A stretch of 64,000 nt of DNA from NCBI GenBank assembly GCA_031270825.1, contig JAISXH010000059.1, positions 1-64,000 on the forward strand. The letters run 5' to 3'. Position numbers and translations under genes: made by a program. The notes under the pieces are model-generated. The model had not been told where the DNA came from. It did no database searches and was given only the letters and a program-made list of their open reading frames with translations. Within the stretch, counting starts at the first letter, position 1. Each line of letters begins with the position of its first letter. This DNA is from Bifidobacteriaceae bacterium (GTDB lineage: Bacteria; Actinomycetota; Actinomycetes; Actinomycetales; WQXJ01). Below, piece by piece: positions 44,501 to 54,705 of the stretch.

Positions 44501-46309
44501 ATGCTCCGGGAACTCAGGGTCAGCGGCCTGGGGGTGATCAAACAAGCCGAGGTCACGCTCCCGGCCGGGCTGACCGTCATCACCGGGGAGACCGGCGCGG
44601 GCAAGACCATGCTTCTGGCGGCCCTGGGACTGCTGGCCGGCGGCCGGGCCGATTCGGCGGTGGTCGAGGGCGCCAGCGCGCAAGTCTCGGCCGTCTTCGA
44701 GTTGCCCCCCGGGCACCCGGTGGCCCAGGCCGCCATCCGGGTCGGGGCCGCCCTCGAGGACTCGGAGTTGATCGCGGCCCGCCGCTTGACCGCCGCCGGA
44801 CGGTCCCGAGCCCATCTCGGCGGGGTGCCGGTGCCCTCATCGGTGCTGGCTGACACGGTCGGCTGGCTGGTCTGCGTGCATGGCCAGGGCGACCAGCAGC
44901 GACTGCGTTCGCCCTCGCAGCAGCGCGATCTGCTGGACGCTTTCGGCGGCATTGATTTGACGGCCTACCAAGCTTTGCACGATGCCGCCGGGGCCGCCCA
45001 CCTGAGATTGCGGCGTTGGGAGGACCAAGACCGCCGGTCCGCTTTCGAAGCCGATTCGCTGGCCAGGGCCATCCGCGAAATCGACGCCGTGGCGCCCCGG
45101 GCGGGCGAGGAAGAAGATCTGCCCAGGCTGTTGGAGCGCCTGAGCCAGGCCGAAGACCTTCGCCAGGCCGCCGAACGATCGCTGGCGGCGTTGAACGGCG
45201 ACGATTCCGGTGGCCCGGGCGGCGCCACCGCTCTGCTCGAGGACGCCCGCCGGGCGCTGAACGCGGGCGCCGGGCGCGACCCCGCCCTTGGCGCCCTGGC
45301 CGAGCGCGCCGGAGAACTGGCCTACCTGGTCTCCGACCTGGCCGGCGAGGTGGCCGAATACCGCCTGGGCCTGGAAGCCGATCCGGCGGCGGTGGAGGCC
45401 TTGCAGGAACGGCGGGCGGCGTTGAACGCCTTGCTGCGCAGGTACGGCGCGACCGCCGCCGAGGTGATCGCTTTTGCTGATCAGGCTCGCGAGCGCTTGG
45501 GCGAACTCGACCTCAGCCCGGAGCGCCGGGCCGCTCTGGCGGCCGAGGCCGAGCGATTGACGGACGAGCGCGACCAGTCCGCCAGCGCCATCGGCGCCCG
45601 GCGCCGGTCGTCTGCCGCTGAACTGGAGCGAGCCGTCCAAGCCGAATTGGCTGAGCTGGGCATGGCCGGCGCCCGCTTCGAGATCCAGGTCGAGCCCCTG
45701 GCGGAACCTGGTCGCCAGGGGGCGGACGCGGTCGAGTTCCGTTTCAGCGCCCATGGTGGCGGCCCGACCAGGCCGCTGGCGAAAGGGGCTTCGGGGGGCG
45801 AGTTGTCGCGCCTAATGCTGGCCTTGGAGGTGGCGGCTCTGGATGGGGCGCCAGCGGCGCCCGCGGGCCCGGTGGCCTGCGCTGAGACCGGCGCCTCCGG
45901 CGCGCCAGGGCAGGCCGCGCCGCCTCGCGCCGGCGGCGGAACGCCGGACGGACCGCTGGCTGAAATCTCAGCTGACGCCGCCGCGTCGCTGACCTTGGTT
46001 TTCGATGAGATCGACCAGGGCGTGGGCGGTCAGGCCGCCTTGGCCTTGGCCGAGCGATTGGCTCGCTTGGCGCGCGGTCGCCAAGTCATCCTGGTGACCC
46101 ATTTGCCGCAGTTGGCGGCCGCCGCCGACCACCATCTGGTGGTGACCAAACAAGACGGCGTCACCACCGTCGACGCGGTGTCCGGCGAGGGTCGGCAACG
46201 CGAATTGGCGCGCATGTTGGCTGGGTTGGAGGAATCAGACGCCGCCCTGGAACACGCCGGCGAACTGCTGTCGCGCGACTGGGTGAGACAATCTAGTCGT
46301 CTCGCCTAA
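44501..46309 (+). CDS. recN: DNA repair protein RecN
   Basis: SMC-like ATPase of double-strand break repair, 602 residues. Walker A is ITGETGAGKTMLL near 27-39. A central coiled coil is rich in Ala, Glu, Arg and Leu. ABC signature KGASGGELSRLMLALEV is near 428-444, and Walker B LVFDEIDQGVGGQAA near 503. Between signature and Walker B lies an insert of about 40 Gly/Ala/Pro residues (about 452-492). It lies 3 bp after nadK. Confidence 0.95.
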   Translation: MLRELRVSGLGVIKQAEVTLPAGLTVITGETGAGKTMLLAALGLLAGGRADSAVVEGASAQVSAVFELPPGHPVAQAAIRVGAALEDSELIAARRLTAAGRSRAHLGGVPVPSSVLADTVGWLVCVHGQGDQQRLRSPSQQRDLLDAFGGIDLTAYQALHDAAGAAHLRLRRWEDQDRRSAFEADSLARAIREIDAVAPRAGEEEDLPRLLERLSQAEDLRQAAERSLAALNGDDSGGPGGATALLEDARRALNAGAGRDPALGALAERAGELAYLVSDLAGEVAEYRLGLEADPAAVEALQERRAALNALLRRYGATAAEVIAFADQARERLGELDLSPERRAALAAEAERLTDERDQSASAIGARRRSSAAELERAVQAELAELGMAGARFEIQVEPLAEPGRQGADAVEFRFSAHGGGPTRPLAKGASGGELSRLMLALEVAALDGAPAAPAGPVACAETGASGAPGQAAPPRAGGGTPDGPLAEISADAAASLTLVFDEIDQGVGGQAALALAERLARLARGRQVILVTHLPQLAAAADHHLVVTKQDGVTTVDAVSGEGRQRELARMLAGLEESDAALEHAGELLSRDWVRQSSRLA

Positions 46310-46467
46310 ACACACTAGGGGGTTCACCATCTTGGCCAGCCAGCGCAGTTCCGCGGGGTTCGCGGCCCTCGGGAAAGGTCTTTTCCGGGGCGCCCGTGAA
46401 GACCCTGGACGAATAGCGCCGGCTCTGGGGCGGCCTTGTCGGGGTGAAGCCGAAGAGAGGAGCCCTG

Positions 46468-47652
46468 GTGGCGCGGGTTAGACGGCGGCTCAAGACGCAC
46501 CTGGTCGGAACGGCCGCCGGCCCGGCCCGGGTGGACCGCCGCACCAAGACTCTGACCACGCGCCTGAAGAGCGGGGACGTGGCCGTGATCGACCACCCGG
46601 CGCTGGATCGGGTGGCCGGCGAGGCCCTGGCCGAAGCGGGACCGGTGGCGGTGCTGAATGCCGCCCAGTCGGCATCGTCCAGGTTCCCGAATATGGGACC
46701 CGAAATCCTGGTGCGGGCCGGAATACCGCTGATCGACAACCTGGGCCCGGCGGTGATGGGGTTGAAAGAGGGCGCCGAAGTGCGGGTCGACCTGCGCAGC
46801 GGCCAGGTGCGGCAGTTCGGGAGGCTGGTGGCCGCCGGCCAGCGCCTGACGGCGGCCGGGGTGGCGGAGGCGCAGGAATGCGCCAGGCAGGGCCTGACCG
46901 AACAGATCACCGCCTTCGCCTCGAACACGTTGGAGTACCTGGAGGCCGAATCGGGCGGGTTCTTGGAACGGCGCCCGGCCCCCGAAATCAGGACTGACAT
47001 GAAGGGGCGCACGGCGCTGATTGTGGTCCGGGGCTACCATTATCGCGAGGATTTGGCCGTGCTGCGGCCGTTCGTCAGGGAAAAGAAGCCAGTCATCATC
47101 GGCGTCGACGGCGGCGCCGACGCGGTGCTGGAGGCCGGGCTGAAACCCGAGTTGATCATCGGCGACATGGATTCGGTCAGCGACAAGGCCTTGCGATCAG
47201 GCGCCGAACTGGTGGTCCACGCCTACCGGGACGGACGCGCGCCGGGCGCCAAGCGCCTGGAGGACTTGGGCCTGGAACACACGGTCTTGCCGATGGCGGG
47301 GACATCTGAAGACATCGCCATGCTGGTGGCGGACGAAAAGGGGGCGGAATTGATTGTGGCCGTCGGCACGCACATGACCTTGATGGAGTTCCTGGACAAG
47401 GGTCGCGAGGGCATGGCCTCAACGTTCCTGACCCGCCTGCGAGTGGGAGGCAAGCTGGTAGACACCAAAGGGGTCTCCCGGCTCTACCGCCCCGGCGTCT
47501 CGAACGCCCAATTGGCGGCGCTGATCGCCGGTGGCATGGCGGCGCTGCTGGTGGCGCTTTCGACCACCCAATCCGGCCAGGCCTTGTTGCAACTGCTGGC
47601 GGCGTTCTTCGATGACGCCTGGGCCTGGATCAAGGGGGTGATGCCGGGATGA
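46468..47652 (+). CDS. steA: SteA-like cytokinetic ring protein
   Basis: 394 residues. The thiamine-pyrophosphokinase-like core has VVRGYHYREDLAVLRPFV, VDGGADAVLEAGLKPELIIGDMDSVSDKAL and MAGTSEDIAMLVADEKGAELIVAVG. One C-terminal membrane helix (about 355-376, LAALIAGGMAALLVALS) follows. Corynebacterium SteA and SteB act at the division ring to control RipA. M. tuberculosis Rv1697 is in the same place. GTG 46468 has GAGAGGAG 5 nt upstream; GTG 46444 in the same frame is an alternative. ATGA overlaps steB. Confidence 0.87.
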   Translation: MARVRRRLKTHLVGTAAGPARVDRRTKTLTTRLKSGDVAVIDHPALDRVAGEALAEAGPVAVLNAAQSASSRFPNMGPEILVRAGIPLIDNLGPAVMGLKEGAEVRVDLRSGQVRQFGRLVAAGQRLTAAGVAEAQECARQGLTEQITAFASNTLEYLEAESGGFLERRPAPEIRTDMKGRTALIVVRGYHYREDLAVLRPFVREKKPVIIGVDGGADAVLEAGLKPELIIGDMDSVSDKALRSGAELVVHAYRDGRAPGAKRLEDLGLEHTVLPMAGTSEDIAMLVADEKGAELIVAVGTHMTLMEFLDKGREGMASTFLTRLRVGGKLVDTKGVSRLYRPGVSNAQLAALIAGGMAALLVALSTTQSGQALLQLLAAFFDDAWAWIKGVMPG

Positions 47653-48974
47653 TCAATTTCCGCTACCACGTGGTATCCCTGGTGGCTGTGTTCACGGCCC
47701 TGGCGGTGGGGATCTTATTGGGCGCCGGGCCGCTGAAGGAGCCGATTGAGACCTCCTTGGCGGATCAGGTCTCCTCGCTGAGGGAAGACAAGCTGACCTT
47801 GCGCGATCAACTGGAGGCCGCCGCCAATCGCGGCGACTACGCCGACCAGGCCTTTAGGGAGCTGTTGCCAGAGGCGGCGGCCGGGTTGTTGGCTGGCCGC
47901 GGGGTGGCGGTGGTGGCGATCGGCGAACAATCCGAGACGCGCCTGGATGACATCAAAGACGGTTTGGGCGCCGCCGGAGCCGAACTGGCGGCCGACATCC
48001 AACTGGATGACGCCTGGGAGTCAGGCACCGATGAGAGCCGCGCCGAGGTCGCCGCGGCGGTGGCCGATTTGCTGGGCGAATCAGCTGGGGAATCCCTGGG
48101 CGACCGGGCGATGATCGCAGTCGCCCTGGCCACGGCCTTGCGGGATTCCGGTGGCGAGGACCCCGCCGCCGGCGGGACCGATCCTTCGCGCCAACCCGGC
48201 GATGATCCGAGCGATCCCGGCGCCTCCGGAGAGCCCGGCGCGAGTGGCGGCTCCCAGGGCTCGGAGGAGTCGTCGGGCGGTACTGGCGCGACTGGGGCTG
48301 AGACTGCGGCCGAGCTTTGGGTGGCCTTGGCCGAGGCGGGAATCGCCTCCGGCACGCTGGTCGGCCCGGTCGGCGCGGTGGTGGTTGTGGCCGGCCCGTA
48401 CATCGAGGACCCGGCCAAGATCGATCCCGACGCGGACACGACCGGTCGGCGCGAGGCGTTTGTCGGCGTGGTGGCGGCCCTGGCCGACGCGGGCCTGAAG
48501 ACTGTGGTGGCCGGCCCCGATCAGACGCGAACCGATCTGGTGGCGCGCCTGCGCGCGGACGAGTCCCTAGAAACGGCGGTGTCGACCGTCGCCGCCCCAA
48601 TTCCCGCCGCCGAGGCGGTGACGGTGATCAGGGCGCTGGCGGCCGGCTTCCACGCGATCTTCGGCGCCTACGGCATGTCCGGCGGTTCCGCAGACATGCC
48701 GCCCCACCGTCCGGCCCCCGTCACCGAGCCTGACGACCCCGACGATGGCGCCGCACAAGGCGGCGGCGAGGCCGAAGACGGCCGCCAGGCCGCTGGTCAA
48801 GACGTCGACGATGGCCGTGAAGACAACGCCGCCGGGGGCGGTCTGGTCCAGGGCGATCAACCGGCCGGAACGGTCGCCTTGACGGCGTGGTGGCGGACAA
48901 ATGCGATTGGCGGTGGCCAGGCGGCGGCCCAGGCGCCGGCGGGGCCGGCGCAAAGCGCGGGGACAGGCCTGTGA
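47649..48974 (+). CDS. steB: SteB / MctB family protein
   Basis: 441 residues. MINFRYHVVSLVAVFTALAVG is an N-terminal membrane helix, followed by a short coiled coil (SLREDKLTLRDQLEA). The periplasmic part carries an insert of Gly/Ser/Pro/Asp repeats at about 175-215 and an Asp/Gly/Glu-rich end. M. tuberculosis Rv1698 is called MctB (copper transport), while the corynebacterial SteB works with SteA in cytokinesis. The pairing here supports the SteB name. The insert is longer than I expect for the family. GTGA overlaps the next gene. Confidence 0.85.
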   Translation: MINFRYHVVSLVAVFTALAVGILLGAGPLKEPIETSLADQVSSLREDKLTLRDQLEAAANRGDYADQAFRELLPEAAAGLLAGRGVAVVAIGEQSETRLDDIKDGLGAAGAELAADIQLDDAWESGTDESRAEVAAAVADLLGESAGESLGDRAMIAVALATALRDSGGEDPAAGGTDPSRQPGDDPSDPGASGEPGASGGSQGSEESSGGTGATGAETAAELWVALAEAGIASGTLVGPVGAVVVVAGPYIEDPAKIDPDADTTGRREAFVGVVAALADAGLKTVVAGPDQTRTDLVARLRADESLETAVSTVAAPIPAAEAVTVIRALAAGFHAIFGAYGMSGGSADMPPHRPAPVTEPDDPDDGAAQGGGEAEDGRQAAGQDVDDGREDNAAGGGLVQGDQPAGTVALTAWWRTNAIGGGQAAAQAPAGPAQSAGTGL

Positions 48975-50011
48975 GCGGGCCGATTCGGCGTTGGCGGACG
49001 GCGCTGGCGGCGGCCGCGGCGACGGCTGCGGCGACGGCTGCGGCCGAACCAGAAGCGGTGGACCACGGCCAACCCGAGGCCGAGGCGGTCCCGGAGCCTT
49101 GGCTACGCCAGAACTACCGCGGACGGCCGGTCGACTTGCGTGGTGGCCCGGCTCTGGCCGGAGGAGTGCTGCTGGCGGCGCTGCAGTCCGCCCCCGATTC
49201 GGCGGCGACGGTCGGTCCGACCACCGCAGTCGCTTTGGCCGGCGCGGCCGGACTGCTGGACGACTTGCGCGGCGACGGCTCGGTCAGGGGCCTGAAGGGC
49301 CACCTGGGGCGCCTGAGGCGAGGTCAGGTCACCACCGGCGTGATCAAGCTGGTGGCGGTGGCGGTGGGAGCGGCCGTCTTCGCCGTCACCGCCGAATCGG
49401 CGCGATCGCAGCGGCGCCGCCAGGAGAGCTTGGCCGTGGCCGGACGCGCCAGCGGAGCCGGCGCGCGTCGGCGCCAAACACGGCGCCGCCAGCGGGTCGA
49501 GCCCGCGTCCGCTGGCGCAAGCTGGGGGCCGGGGGCGGTGGCCCGGATCGGCGTTGACACCGTCCTGGTCGCGGGCGTCGCCAACCTTGTCAACCTGTTG
49601 GACCTGCGTCCCGGTCGCGCCCTGAAGGCGGCCGGAGCGCCGGCCGCCTTGCTGGCGGTGGCGCCGGGCGCGGGCGGAGAGTTGGCGGCCGGCCTGGTCG
49701 GAGCGGTCGCGGCGGCCGCGCCATCGGATCTGTCCGAACGGACCATGTTGGGCGATTGCGGCGCCAACGCGCTGGGCGCTGGTTTGGGCGTGGCGCTGGC
49801 GCAGAGCCTGCGCTGGCCGGCCCGATTGGTGCTGGCCGGCGCCGCGGCCACCTTGGTTGCCGCCTCGGAGAGGGTCTCCTTCTCGAAGGTGATCGCGGCC
49901 AACCCGAGGCTGCGGCGGCTAGACGAATGGGGCCGGCGCAATAACGCCGATGATTCCGGCGGCGATGGCCTCGGCGGGGATGGCCTCGGCGCCACGGGCG
50001 GCGGGGCGTGA
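48971..50011 (+). CDS. MraY-like glycosyl-1-phosphate transferase (GT family 4 of the PNPT superfamily)
   Basis: 346 residues. Polyprenyl-phosphate N-acetylhexosamine-1-phosphate transferase fold: AGLLDDLRGD supplies the double Asp, VANLVNLLDLRPGRALK the cytoplasmic loop, and LGDCGANALGAGLG the conserved GD-x-GAN. There are several short hydrophobic helices. A low-complexity Arg/Gln/Ala linker around residues 140-180 is unusual. GTG 48971 overlaps the steB stop by four bases. Neighbours are murJ and a GT4 enzyme, which suggests cell-envelope lipid-linked sugar synthesis; the sugar is unknown. Confidence 0.8.
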   Translation: MSGPIRRWRTALAAAAATAAATAAAEPEAVDHGQPEAEAVPEPWLRQNYRGRPVDLRGGPALAGGVLLAALQSAPDSAATVGPTTAVALAGAAGLLDDLRGDGSVRGLKGHLGRLRRGQVTTGVIKLVAVAVGAAVFAVTAESARSQRRRQESLAVAGRASGAGARRRQTRRRQRVEPASAGASWGPGAVARIGVDTVLVAGVANLVNLLDLRPGRALKAAGAPAALLAVAPGAGGELAAGLVGAVAAAAPSDLSERTMLGDCGANALGAGLGVALAQSLRWPARLVLAGAAATLVAASERVSFSKVIAANPRLRRLDEWGRRNNADDSGGDGLGGDGLGATGGGA

Positions 50012-51624
50012 CAGGACGGCCGCTCGGCGCGCTGCTGGGCGGGGCGGCGCTGATCTCGGCGCTGACTGTCGCGGCCAGGGCTGCTGGCTTCGCCCGCTGG
50101 GCGGTGTTCGCGCCGGCAGTCGGCTCGACCGCGATCGGTTCCGCTTACACGGCCGCTAACGCGCTGCCCAATGTCCTGTTCGAGGTCGCCGCCGGTGGGG
50201 CCTTGGCCGGCCTGGTGGTGCCGCTGGCGGCCGGCCCCTTGGCGCGCAAAGCCGCTGGCGAGGTCAACGCCATCGCCTCCGCCCTGATGACTTGGACGCT
50301 GACCGTGCTGGTGCCATTGGCCGCGGTCTTGGCGCTGGCGGCGGGACCGATCGCGAGGGCGATCCTGGGCGGCGCGGTTGAGAGCGCACATCCCGGCTCG
50401 CAAGCGGCGGCGGCTCAGCTCTTGGTCATGTTCGCCCCTCAAGTGCCGCTGTATGGAATCGGTGTGGTGGCGGCGGGACTGCTGCAGGCCGGCAAGCGTT
50501 TCTTCTGGCCGGCCTTGGCCCCGCTGGCCTCCTCGGTGGCGGTGATCGCGGTCTACGCGGTCTTCGCCGGTCTGGCCGGCGGGCGCCAAGACAGCCCGTT
50601 GACGCTCAGCGGCGGCGCGCTCGCCTGGCTGGGCTGGGGCACCACCGCCGGAGTGGCCGTGCTGACCCTGCCGCTGCTGGCGCCGTTGCGGCGCCAGGGG
50701 GTGCGCTGGCGCTGGAGCTACCGGTGGCCCGAGGGCCTGGGCCGCCGGGCCCTGGCTTTGGCCGGCTCCGGTCTGGGCGCGCTGGCGGCACAGCAATTGT
50801 GCGTCGTGGCGGTGGTGCTGTTGGCCAATCGCCGTGGCGGGACCGGCACTCTGCCGCTGTACCACTACGCCCAGGCGGTGTACATGCTGCCCTATGCCGT
50901 CTTGGCGCTGCCTTTGGCGACGGCCGCCTTCCCCTATCTGGCCCAGGCCGCGAGCGGCGACGACCCGACACGCTTGCGCTGCCTGTCGAGCCGCACCAGC
51001 CGCCTGGTCTTGGCTGCCGGGCTGGCCGGCGCGGCCGCGTTGATGGCCGCCGCGCCGGCGGTGCAGCGGGTGTTCGCGGCGATCGACCGTTCCGGTGGGG
51101 CGGCGGGGCTGGCGGGCGCCGTGGTTTGGTTCGCCCCCGGATTGGCCGGGTTCGCGTTGCTGACTCATTTGCAGCGCTTGCTGTATAGCGCCGGCCAAGC
51201 GCGAGCTGGAGGGATCGCGGTGGCCGTGGGCTGGTTGTCGGCGGTGGCGGCCTGCGTGACCTGGGTGACGATCGTGACATCGGATCACCCCGACTCGGTC
51301 GCCACCTTGCGCGCTCTGGGCGGCGGATCGAGCCTGGGAATGGTGGTCGGCGCGCTGGTCGCTGTGGCTGCGGTTGGCCGCTCCCTGGGCGCTGGCATGC
51401 TGGCCGGATTGGGCCGGACGGCCCTGCTGGGCGGCGCCGGCGCGGCTATCGGCGCCCTATTCGGAAACCGTTTGGCCGGGGCCGTGGCGGACTCGGCGAC
51501 CTGGTCCGCGCTGGCGGTGGGGATTGCGGCGGCCCTGATCGCCGCAGCCGTGGTGGCGGTGCTAGCGCTGTCCGATTCAGGTCTGCGGGACGATTTGAAG
51601 TGGCTGAAAGGACTGGAACGGTGA
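50008..51624 (+). CDS. murJ: Lipid II flippase MurJ-like protein
   Basis: 538 residues with about 14 hydrophobic helices of the MATE-like MurJ/MviN fold. LPNVLFEVAAGGALAGLVVPL near 52-72 is the MviN signature region. LYGIGVVAAGLLQAGKRFFWPALAPL near 148-173 matches the pore helix. In this position many actinobacteria keep a second MurJ-like gene, so it may flip lipid II or another lipid-linked precursor. GTG 50008 overlaps the previous stop by 4 bases, and its own stop overlaps the following GT4 gene. Confidence 0.85.
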   Translation: MTGRPLGALLGGAALISALTVAARAAGFARWAVFAPAVGSTAIGSAYTAANALPNVLFEVAAGGALAGLVVPLAAGPLARKAAGEVNAIASALMTWTLTVLVPLAAVLALAAGPIARAILGGAVESAHPGSQAAAAQLLVMFAPQVPLYGIGVVAAGLLQAGKRFFWPALAPLASSVAVIAVYAVFAGLAGGRQDSPLTLSGGALAWLGWGTTAGVAVLTLPLLAPLRRQGVRWRWSYRWPEGLGRRALALAGSGLGALAAQQLCVVAVVLLANRRGGTGTLPLYHYAQAVYMLPYAVLALPLATAAFPYLAQAASGDDPTRLRCLSSRTSRLVLAAGLAGAAALMAAAPAVQRVFAAIDRSGGAAGLAGAVVWFAPGLAGFALLTHLQRLLYSAGQARAGGIAVAVGWLSAVAACVTWVTIVTSDHPDSVATLRALGGGSSLGMVVGALVAVAAVGRSLGAGMLAGLGRTALLGGAGAAIGALFGNRLAGAVADSATWSALAVGIAAALIAAAVVAVLALSDSGLRDDLKWLKGLER

Positions 51625-52982
51625 CGCCCCCGGCCCGCTGGCGGCTCTTGGAGGTTATGGGGTCCTCCGCTGGCGGCATCAAAGCCCATGTCTCACAGCT
51701 CTCAGCGGCGCTGAACAGTGCTGGTCATCGAGTTGTGGTGGCGGCGCCGCGCCAGGGGCTGCCAGGCTTGGGCGAGGCGCCGAAAAGGCAGCTGGGTTGG
51801 GGTTGGTTGCTGGCCGTGCCAGCCTTGGCCCGGGCGATGGCCGGGGCGGACGCCGTGCACGCCCATGGACTGCGCGCCGCCGCCGTGTCGGCGACGCTGG
51901 TCAGGCTGAGGCGACTGAGACGGCCGAGACGGCCGAGGCGGCTCGGCCGGCCGCCGTTCAGAGCGCCCATCGTAGTTGTTACCTTGCACAATGCCCCGCC
52001 TGCGGCGGGCTGGCGGGCGGTGGGGGCGAATTGGCTCGGCCGGCTGGCCGCCAAGGCCGACCACGTGCTGGTGGTCAGCCCGGACCTCGAGGGCTGGATC
52101 GAACGCCTGGGCGCCACAGCGGTCGAGCGCGCGATAGTGCCAGTGCGCTCCTTGGCGCCGCCGGATAGCGGCCGGGCCGCCACCAGGCGCGAACTCGGCG
52201 TCTCCGAATTCCCCGGTTCCCGTGCCCCGGCTGTGCCAAGTGAAGACGCCGGGCCGGGCGACCGGGCCGCGACCAGCCCGAACGCCGAGCCGGCCGACCA
52301 AGTTGCGACCAACCCAGCCGCCGATCTGGGCGATCCGTTCGCGACCGGTCAGGCCGCTAGGCCGCAAGACCCGGCCGGGACCAGCCCAAACGCCGGCCCG
52401 GGCCGGCCGTTGTTGGTCACAGTGGCGCGCTTGGCCCACCAAAAGGGCCTGGACATTCTGATCGAAGCGGCGGCGCGGCTGGGCCGGCGCGATCCCGCCC
52501 CGCTATGGCTGGTGGCCGGCGCGGGCCCGGACCGGGCGAAACTGGAAGCCCTGATCGCCGAGACCGGCGCGCCGGTCAAGCTGTTGGGCCCCCGCGACGA
52601 CGTGGCGGCCTTGTACCAAGCCGCCGATCTAGTGGTCGGCACCTCCCGATGGGAAGGCCAGCCGATCGCGCTGCGCGAGGCCATGACGCTCGGGGCCGCG
52701 GTGGTGGCCACAGACGTGGGCGGCACCAAGGCGGCGCTGGCAGGTGGGGCGCTGCTGACCCAAGCGGATGCTGGGGCGCTGGCAGACGGCGTCGGGCAAC
52801 TGCTGGACAACCCGGAAGAGCTGCGTGAGCTGCGCCGACGCGGGGCTGCGGCGGCCAGGCGATTCCCCGGCCAGGCCGAAATGCTGGCCCAGGCGCTGAG
52901 GTTGTACGGCCAACGGCCGCCGGCCGGCGCCAGGAATTCTCCAAGATCGCCACGCCCGGAGCGGAACCGCCGTCGGTTCTAA
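51621..52982 (+). CDS. GT4-family glycosyltransferase with repetitive linker
   Basis: 453 residues. The N-terminal domain has [15 protein letters not shown] near 14-28 and [12 protein letters not shown]. The C-terminal domain starts [19 protein letters not shown] near 256, with the GT-B motif [14 protein letters not shown] near 340, where the Glu contacts the nucleotide-sugar. Between the two domains, about 200-255, is a run of degenerate repeats ([26 protein letters not shown]). Arg-rich repeats near 95-112 are also odd. GTG 51621 overlaps the murJ stop by four bases. It probably adds a sugar to an envelope lipid. Confidence 0.85.
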   Translation: MTPPARWRLLEVMGSSAGGIKAHVSQLSAALNSAGHRVVVAAPRQGLPGLGEAPKRQLGWGWLLAVPALARAMAGADAVHAHGLRAAAVSATLVRLRRLRRPRRPRRLGRPPFRAPIVVVTLHNAPPAAGWRAVGANWLGRLAAKADHVLVVSPDLEGWIERLGATAVERAIVPVRSLAPPDSGRAATRRELGVSEFPGSRAPAVPSEDAGPGDRAATSPNAEPADQVATNPAADLGDPFATGQAARPQDPAGTSPNAGPGRPLLVTVARLAHQKGLDILIEAAARLGRRDPAPLWLVAGAGPDRAKLEALIAETGAPVKLLGPRDDVAALYQAADLVVGTSRWEGQPIALREAMTLGAAVVATDVGGTKAALAGGALLTQADAGALADGVGQLLDNPEELRELRRRGAAAARRFPGQAEMLAQALRLYGQRPPAGARNSPRSPRPERNRRRF

Positions 52983-53005
52983 CGCTGGCGCCGGGACGGG
53001 GCAGG

Positions 53006-53011
53006 TAGCAT
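53006..53011 (+). promoter_or_regulatory. TAGCAT -10 element, leaderless pyrG start
   Basis: TAGCAT is followed after 8 nt by GTG 53020. Confidence 0.45.
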
Positions 53012-53019
53012 GGAAGTCC

Positions 53020-54705
53020 GTGATGCAGCGTGCGAGCCTCCATGGTGAGGCCCTACCAGTGGTCCAACACATCTTCGTCACCGGGGGCGTCGCCTCTTCC
53101 CTCGGCAAAGGCCTGACCGCCTCCTCGTTGGGACAATTGCTCAGGTCAAGGGGTCTGAGGGTGACCATGCAGAAGCTCGACCCATACTTGAACGTCGATC
53201 CGGGCACCATGAACCCGTTTCAACACGGGGAAGTCTTCGTCACCGACGACGGCGCCGAAACTGACCTCGACATCGGCCATTACGAGCGTTTTCTGGATGT
53301 GCCGCTAAGCGCCGCCGCCAATGTCACCACCGGCCAGGTCTACTCCAAGGTGATCGCGCGCGAGCGTCGAGGCGAATACCTGGGCGACACCGTCCAGGTC
53401 ATACCCCACATCACCGATGAGATCAAAGCCCGCATGAGGGCGCAGGAATCAGACCAGGTCGACGTCATCATCACAGAGATCGGCGGGACTGTCGGCGACA
53501 TCGAGTCGCTGCCCTTCATCGAAGCCGCGCGCCAGATCCGCCAGGAGGTCGGCCGCAAGAACTGCTTCTTCTGCCATGTCTCGCTGGTGCCGTTCATCGG
53601 ACCGTCGAAGGAACTCAAGACCAAGCCGACCCAGCATTCGGTGGCGGCCTTGAGGAACAGCGGCATCCAGCCGGACGCGATCGTCTGCCGGGCGGACCGC
53701 GACCTGCCCGAATCGATCCGCAACAAGATCGCGCTGATGTGCGACGTGGACCGCCAGGCGGTTGTGACCTGCGCGGACGCCGCCTCGATCTACGACATTC
53801 CGAAAGTGCTGCACGCGGGCGGACTCGACGCCTATGTCATCCAGCGTCTCGGATTGCCGTTCCGGGACGTCGACTGGACCGGTTGGGGCCAACTGCTGGA
53901 GCGCGTGCACCACCCCGCCCACCAGGTCACCGTTGCCCTGGTCGGCAAGTACATCGACCTGCCGGACGCCTATCTGTCCGTCTGCGAGGCGCTGCGCGCC
54001 GGCGGTTTCCATCACAACACCCGCGTCGACATCCGCTGGGTCGCCTCCGACACCTGCGAGACCGCCTCCGGCGCCCGCCAGCAATTGGCCGATGCCGACG
54101 CCGTCGTTGTGCCCGGCGGTTTCGGCATCCGCGGGATCGAGGGGAAGTTGGGGGCGTTGCGGTTCGCCCGCGAGAACTTCATCCCGACCTTGGGGTTGTG
54201 CCTGGGCCTGCAGTGCATGGTGATCGAATTCGCTCGCCATGTGCTCGGTTTGGCGGAGGCGTCCTCGACCGAGTTCGACCCGGCGACTCCCGATCCGGTG
54301 GTCGCGACTATGGACGAGCAGCGCCAGATCGTCGACGGGCAGGGGGATTTGGGCGGCACCATGCGTTTAGGCGCCTACGATGCCGTGTTGTCGCCCGAAT
54401 CCCAAGTGGCCAGAGCGTATGGCTCGTCGCGGGTCTCGGAGCGGCATCGGCACCGTTACGAGGTCAACAACTCCTACCGCGACCGGCTGGAGGGGGCTGG
54501 ACTGAAGGTGTCCGGCTGGTCGCCGGACCGCTCGCTGGTCGAGTTCGTGGAACTGGATCGCGATCAGCATCCCTACTACGTGGGCACGCAGGCGCATCCG
54601 GAGTTCAAGTCGCGTCCGACCAGGGCGCATCCTCTATTCGCGGGTCTGGTCGGGGCGGCTCTGGCGCGCCAGTCGGAGACCCGGCTGCTGGAGGTCGAAC
54701 CGTGA
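53020..54705 (+). CDS. pyrG: CTP synthase
   Basis: Makes CTP from UTP, ATP and glutamine. The protein is 561 residues. The amidoligase domain starts [25 protein letters not shown], with the P-loop serine-lysine. Mg and substrate motifs are [19 protein letters not shown] and [15 protein letters not shown]. The class I glutamine amidotransferase domain has the nucleophile elbow [15 protein letters not shown] (Cys) and the His-Glu pair in [12 protein letters not shown] 53020 is leaderless; the internal GTG 53059 would also give a full domain. GTGA overlaps the NUDIX gene, a pairing seen in M. tuberculosis Rv1699-Rv1700. Confidence 0.96.
   Translation: MMQRASLHGEALPVVQHIFVTGGVASSLGKGLTASSLGQLLRSRGLRVTMQKLDPYLNVDPGTMNPFQHGEVFVTDDGAETDLDIGHYERFLDVPLSAAANVTTGQVYSKVIARERRGEYLGDTVQVIPHITDEIKARMRAQESDQVDVIITEIGGTVGDIESLPFIEAARQIRQEVGRKNCFFCHVSLVPFIGPSKELKTKPTQHSVAALRNSGIQPDAIVCRADRDLPESIRNKIALMCDVDRQAVVTCADAASIYDIPKVLHAGGLDAYVIQRLGLPFRDVDWTGWGQLLERVHHPAHQVTVALVGKYIDLPDAYLSVCEALRAGGFHHNTRVDIRWVASDTCETASGARQQLADADAVVVPGGFGIRGIEGKLGALRFARENFIPTLGLCLGLQCMVIEFARHVLGLAEASSTEFDPATPDPVVATMDEQRQIVDGQGDLGGTMRLGAYDAVLSPESQVARAYGSSRVSERHRHRYEVNNSYRDRLEGAGLKVSGWSPDRSLVEFVELDRDQHPYYVGTQAHPEFKSRPTRAHPLFAGLVGAALARQSETRLLEVEP

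Noticed and set aside
49324..51288. A 654-codon minus-strand ORF opposite the MraY-like gene and murJ
   Set aside because: It is a GC-rich shadow frame of two membrane protein genes that have clear motifs on the other strand.
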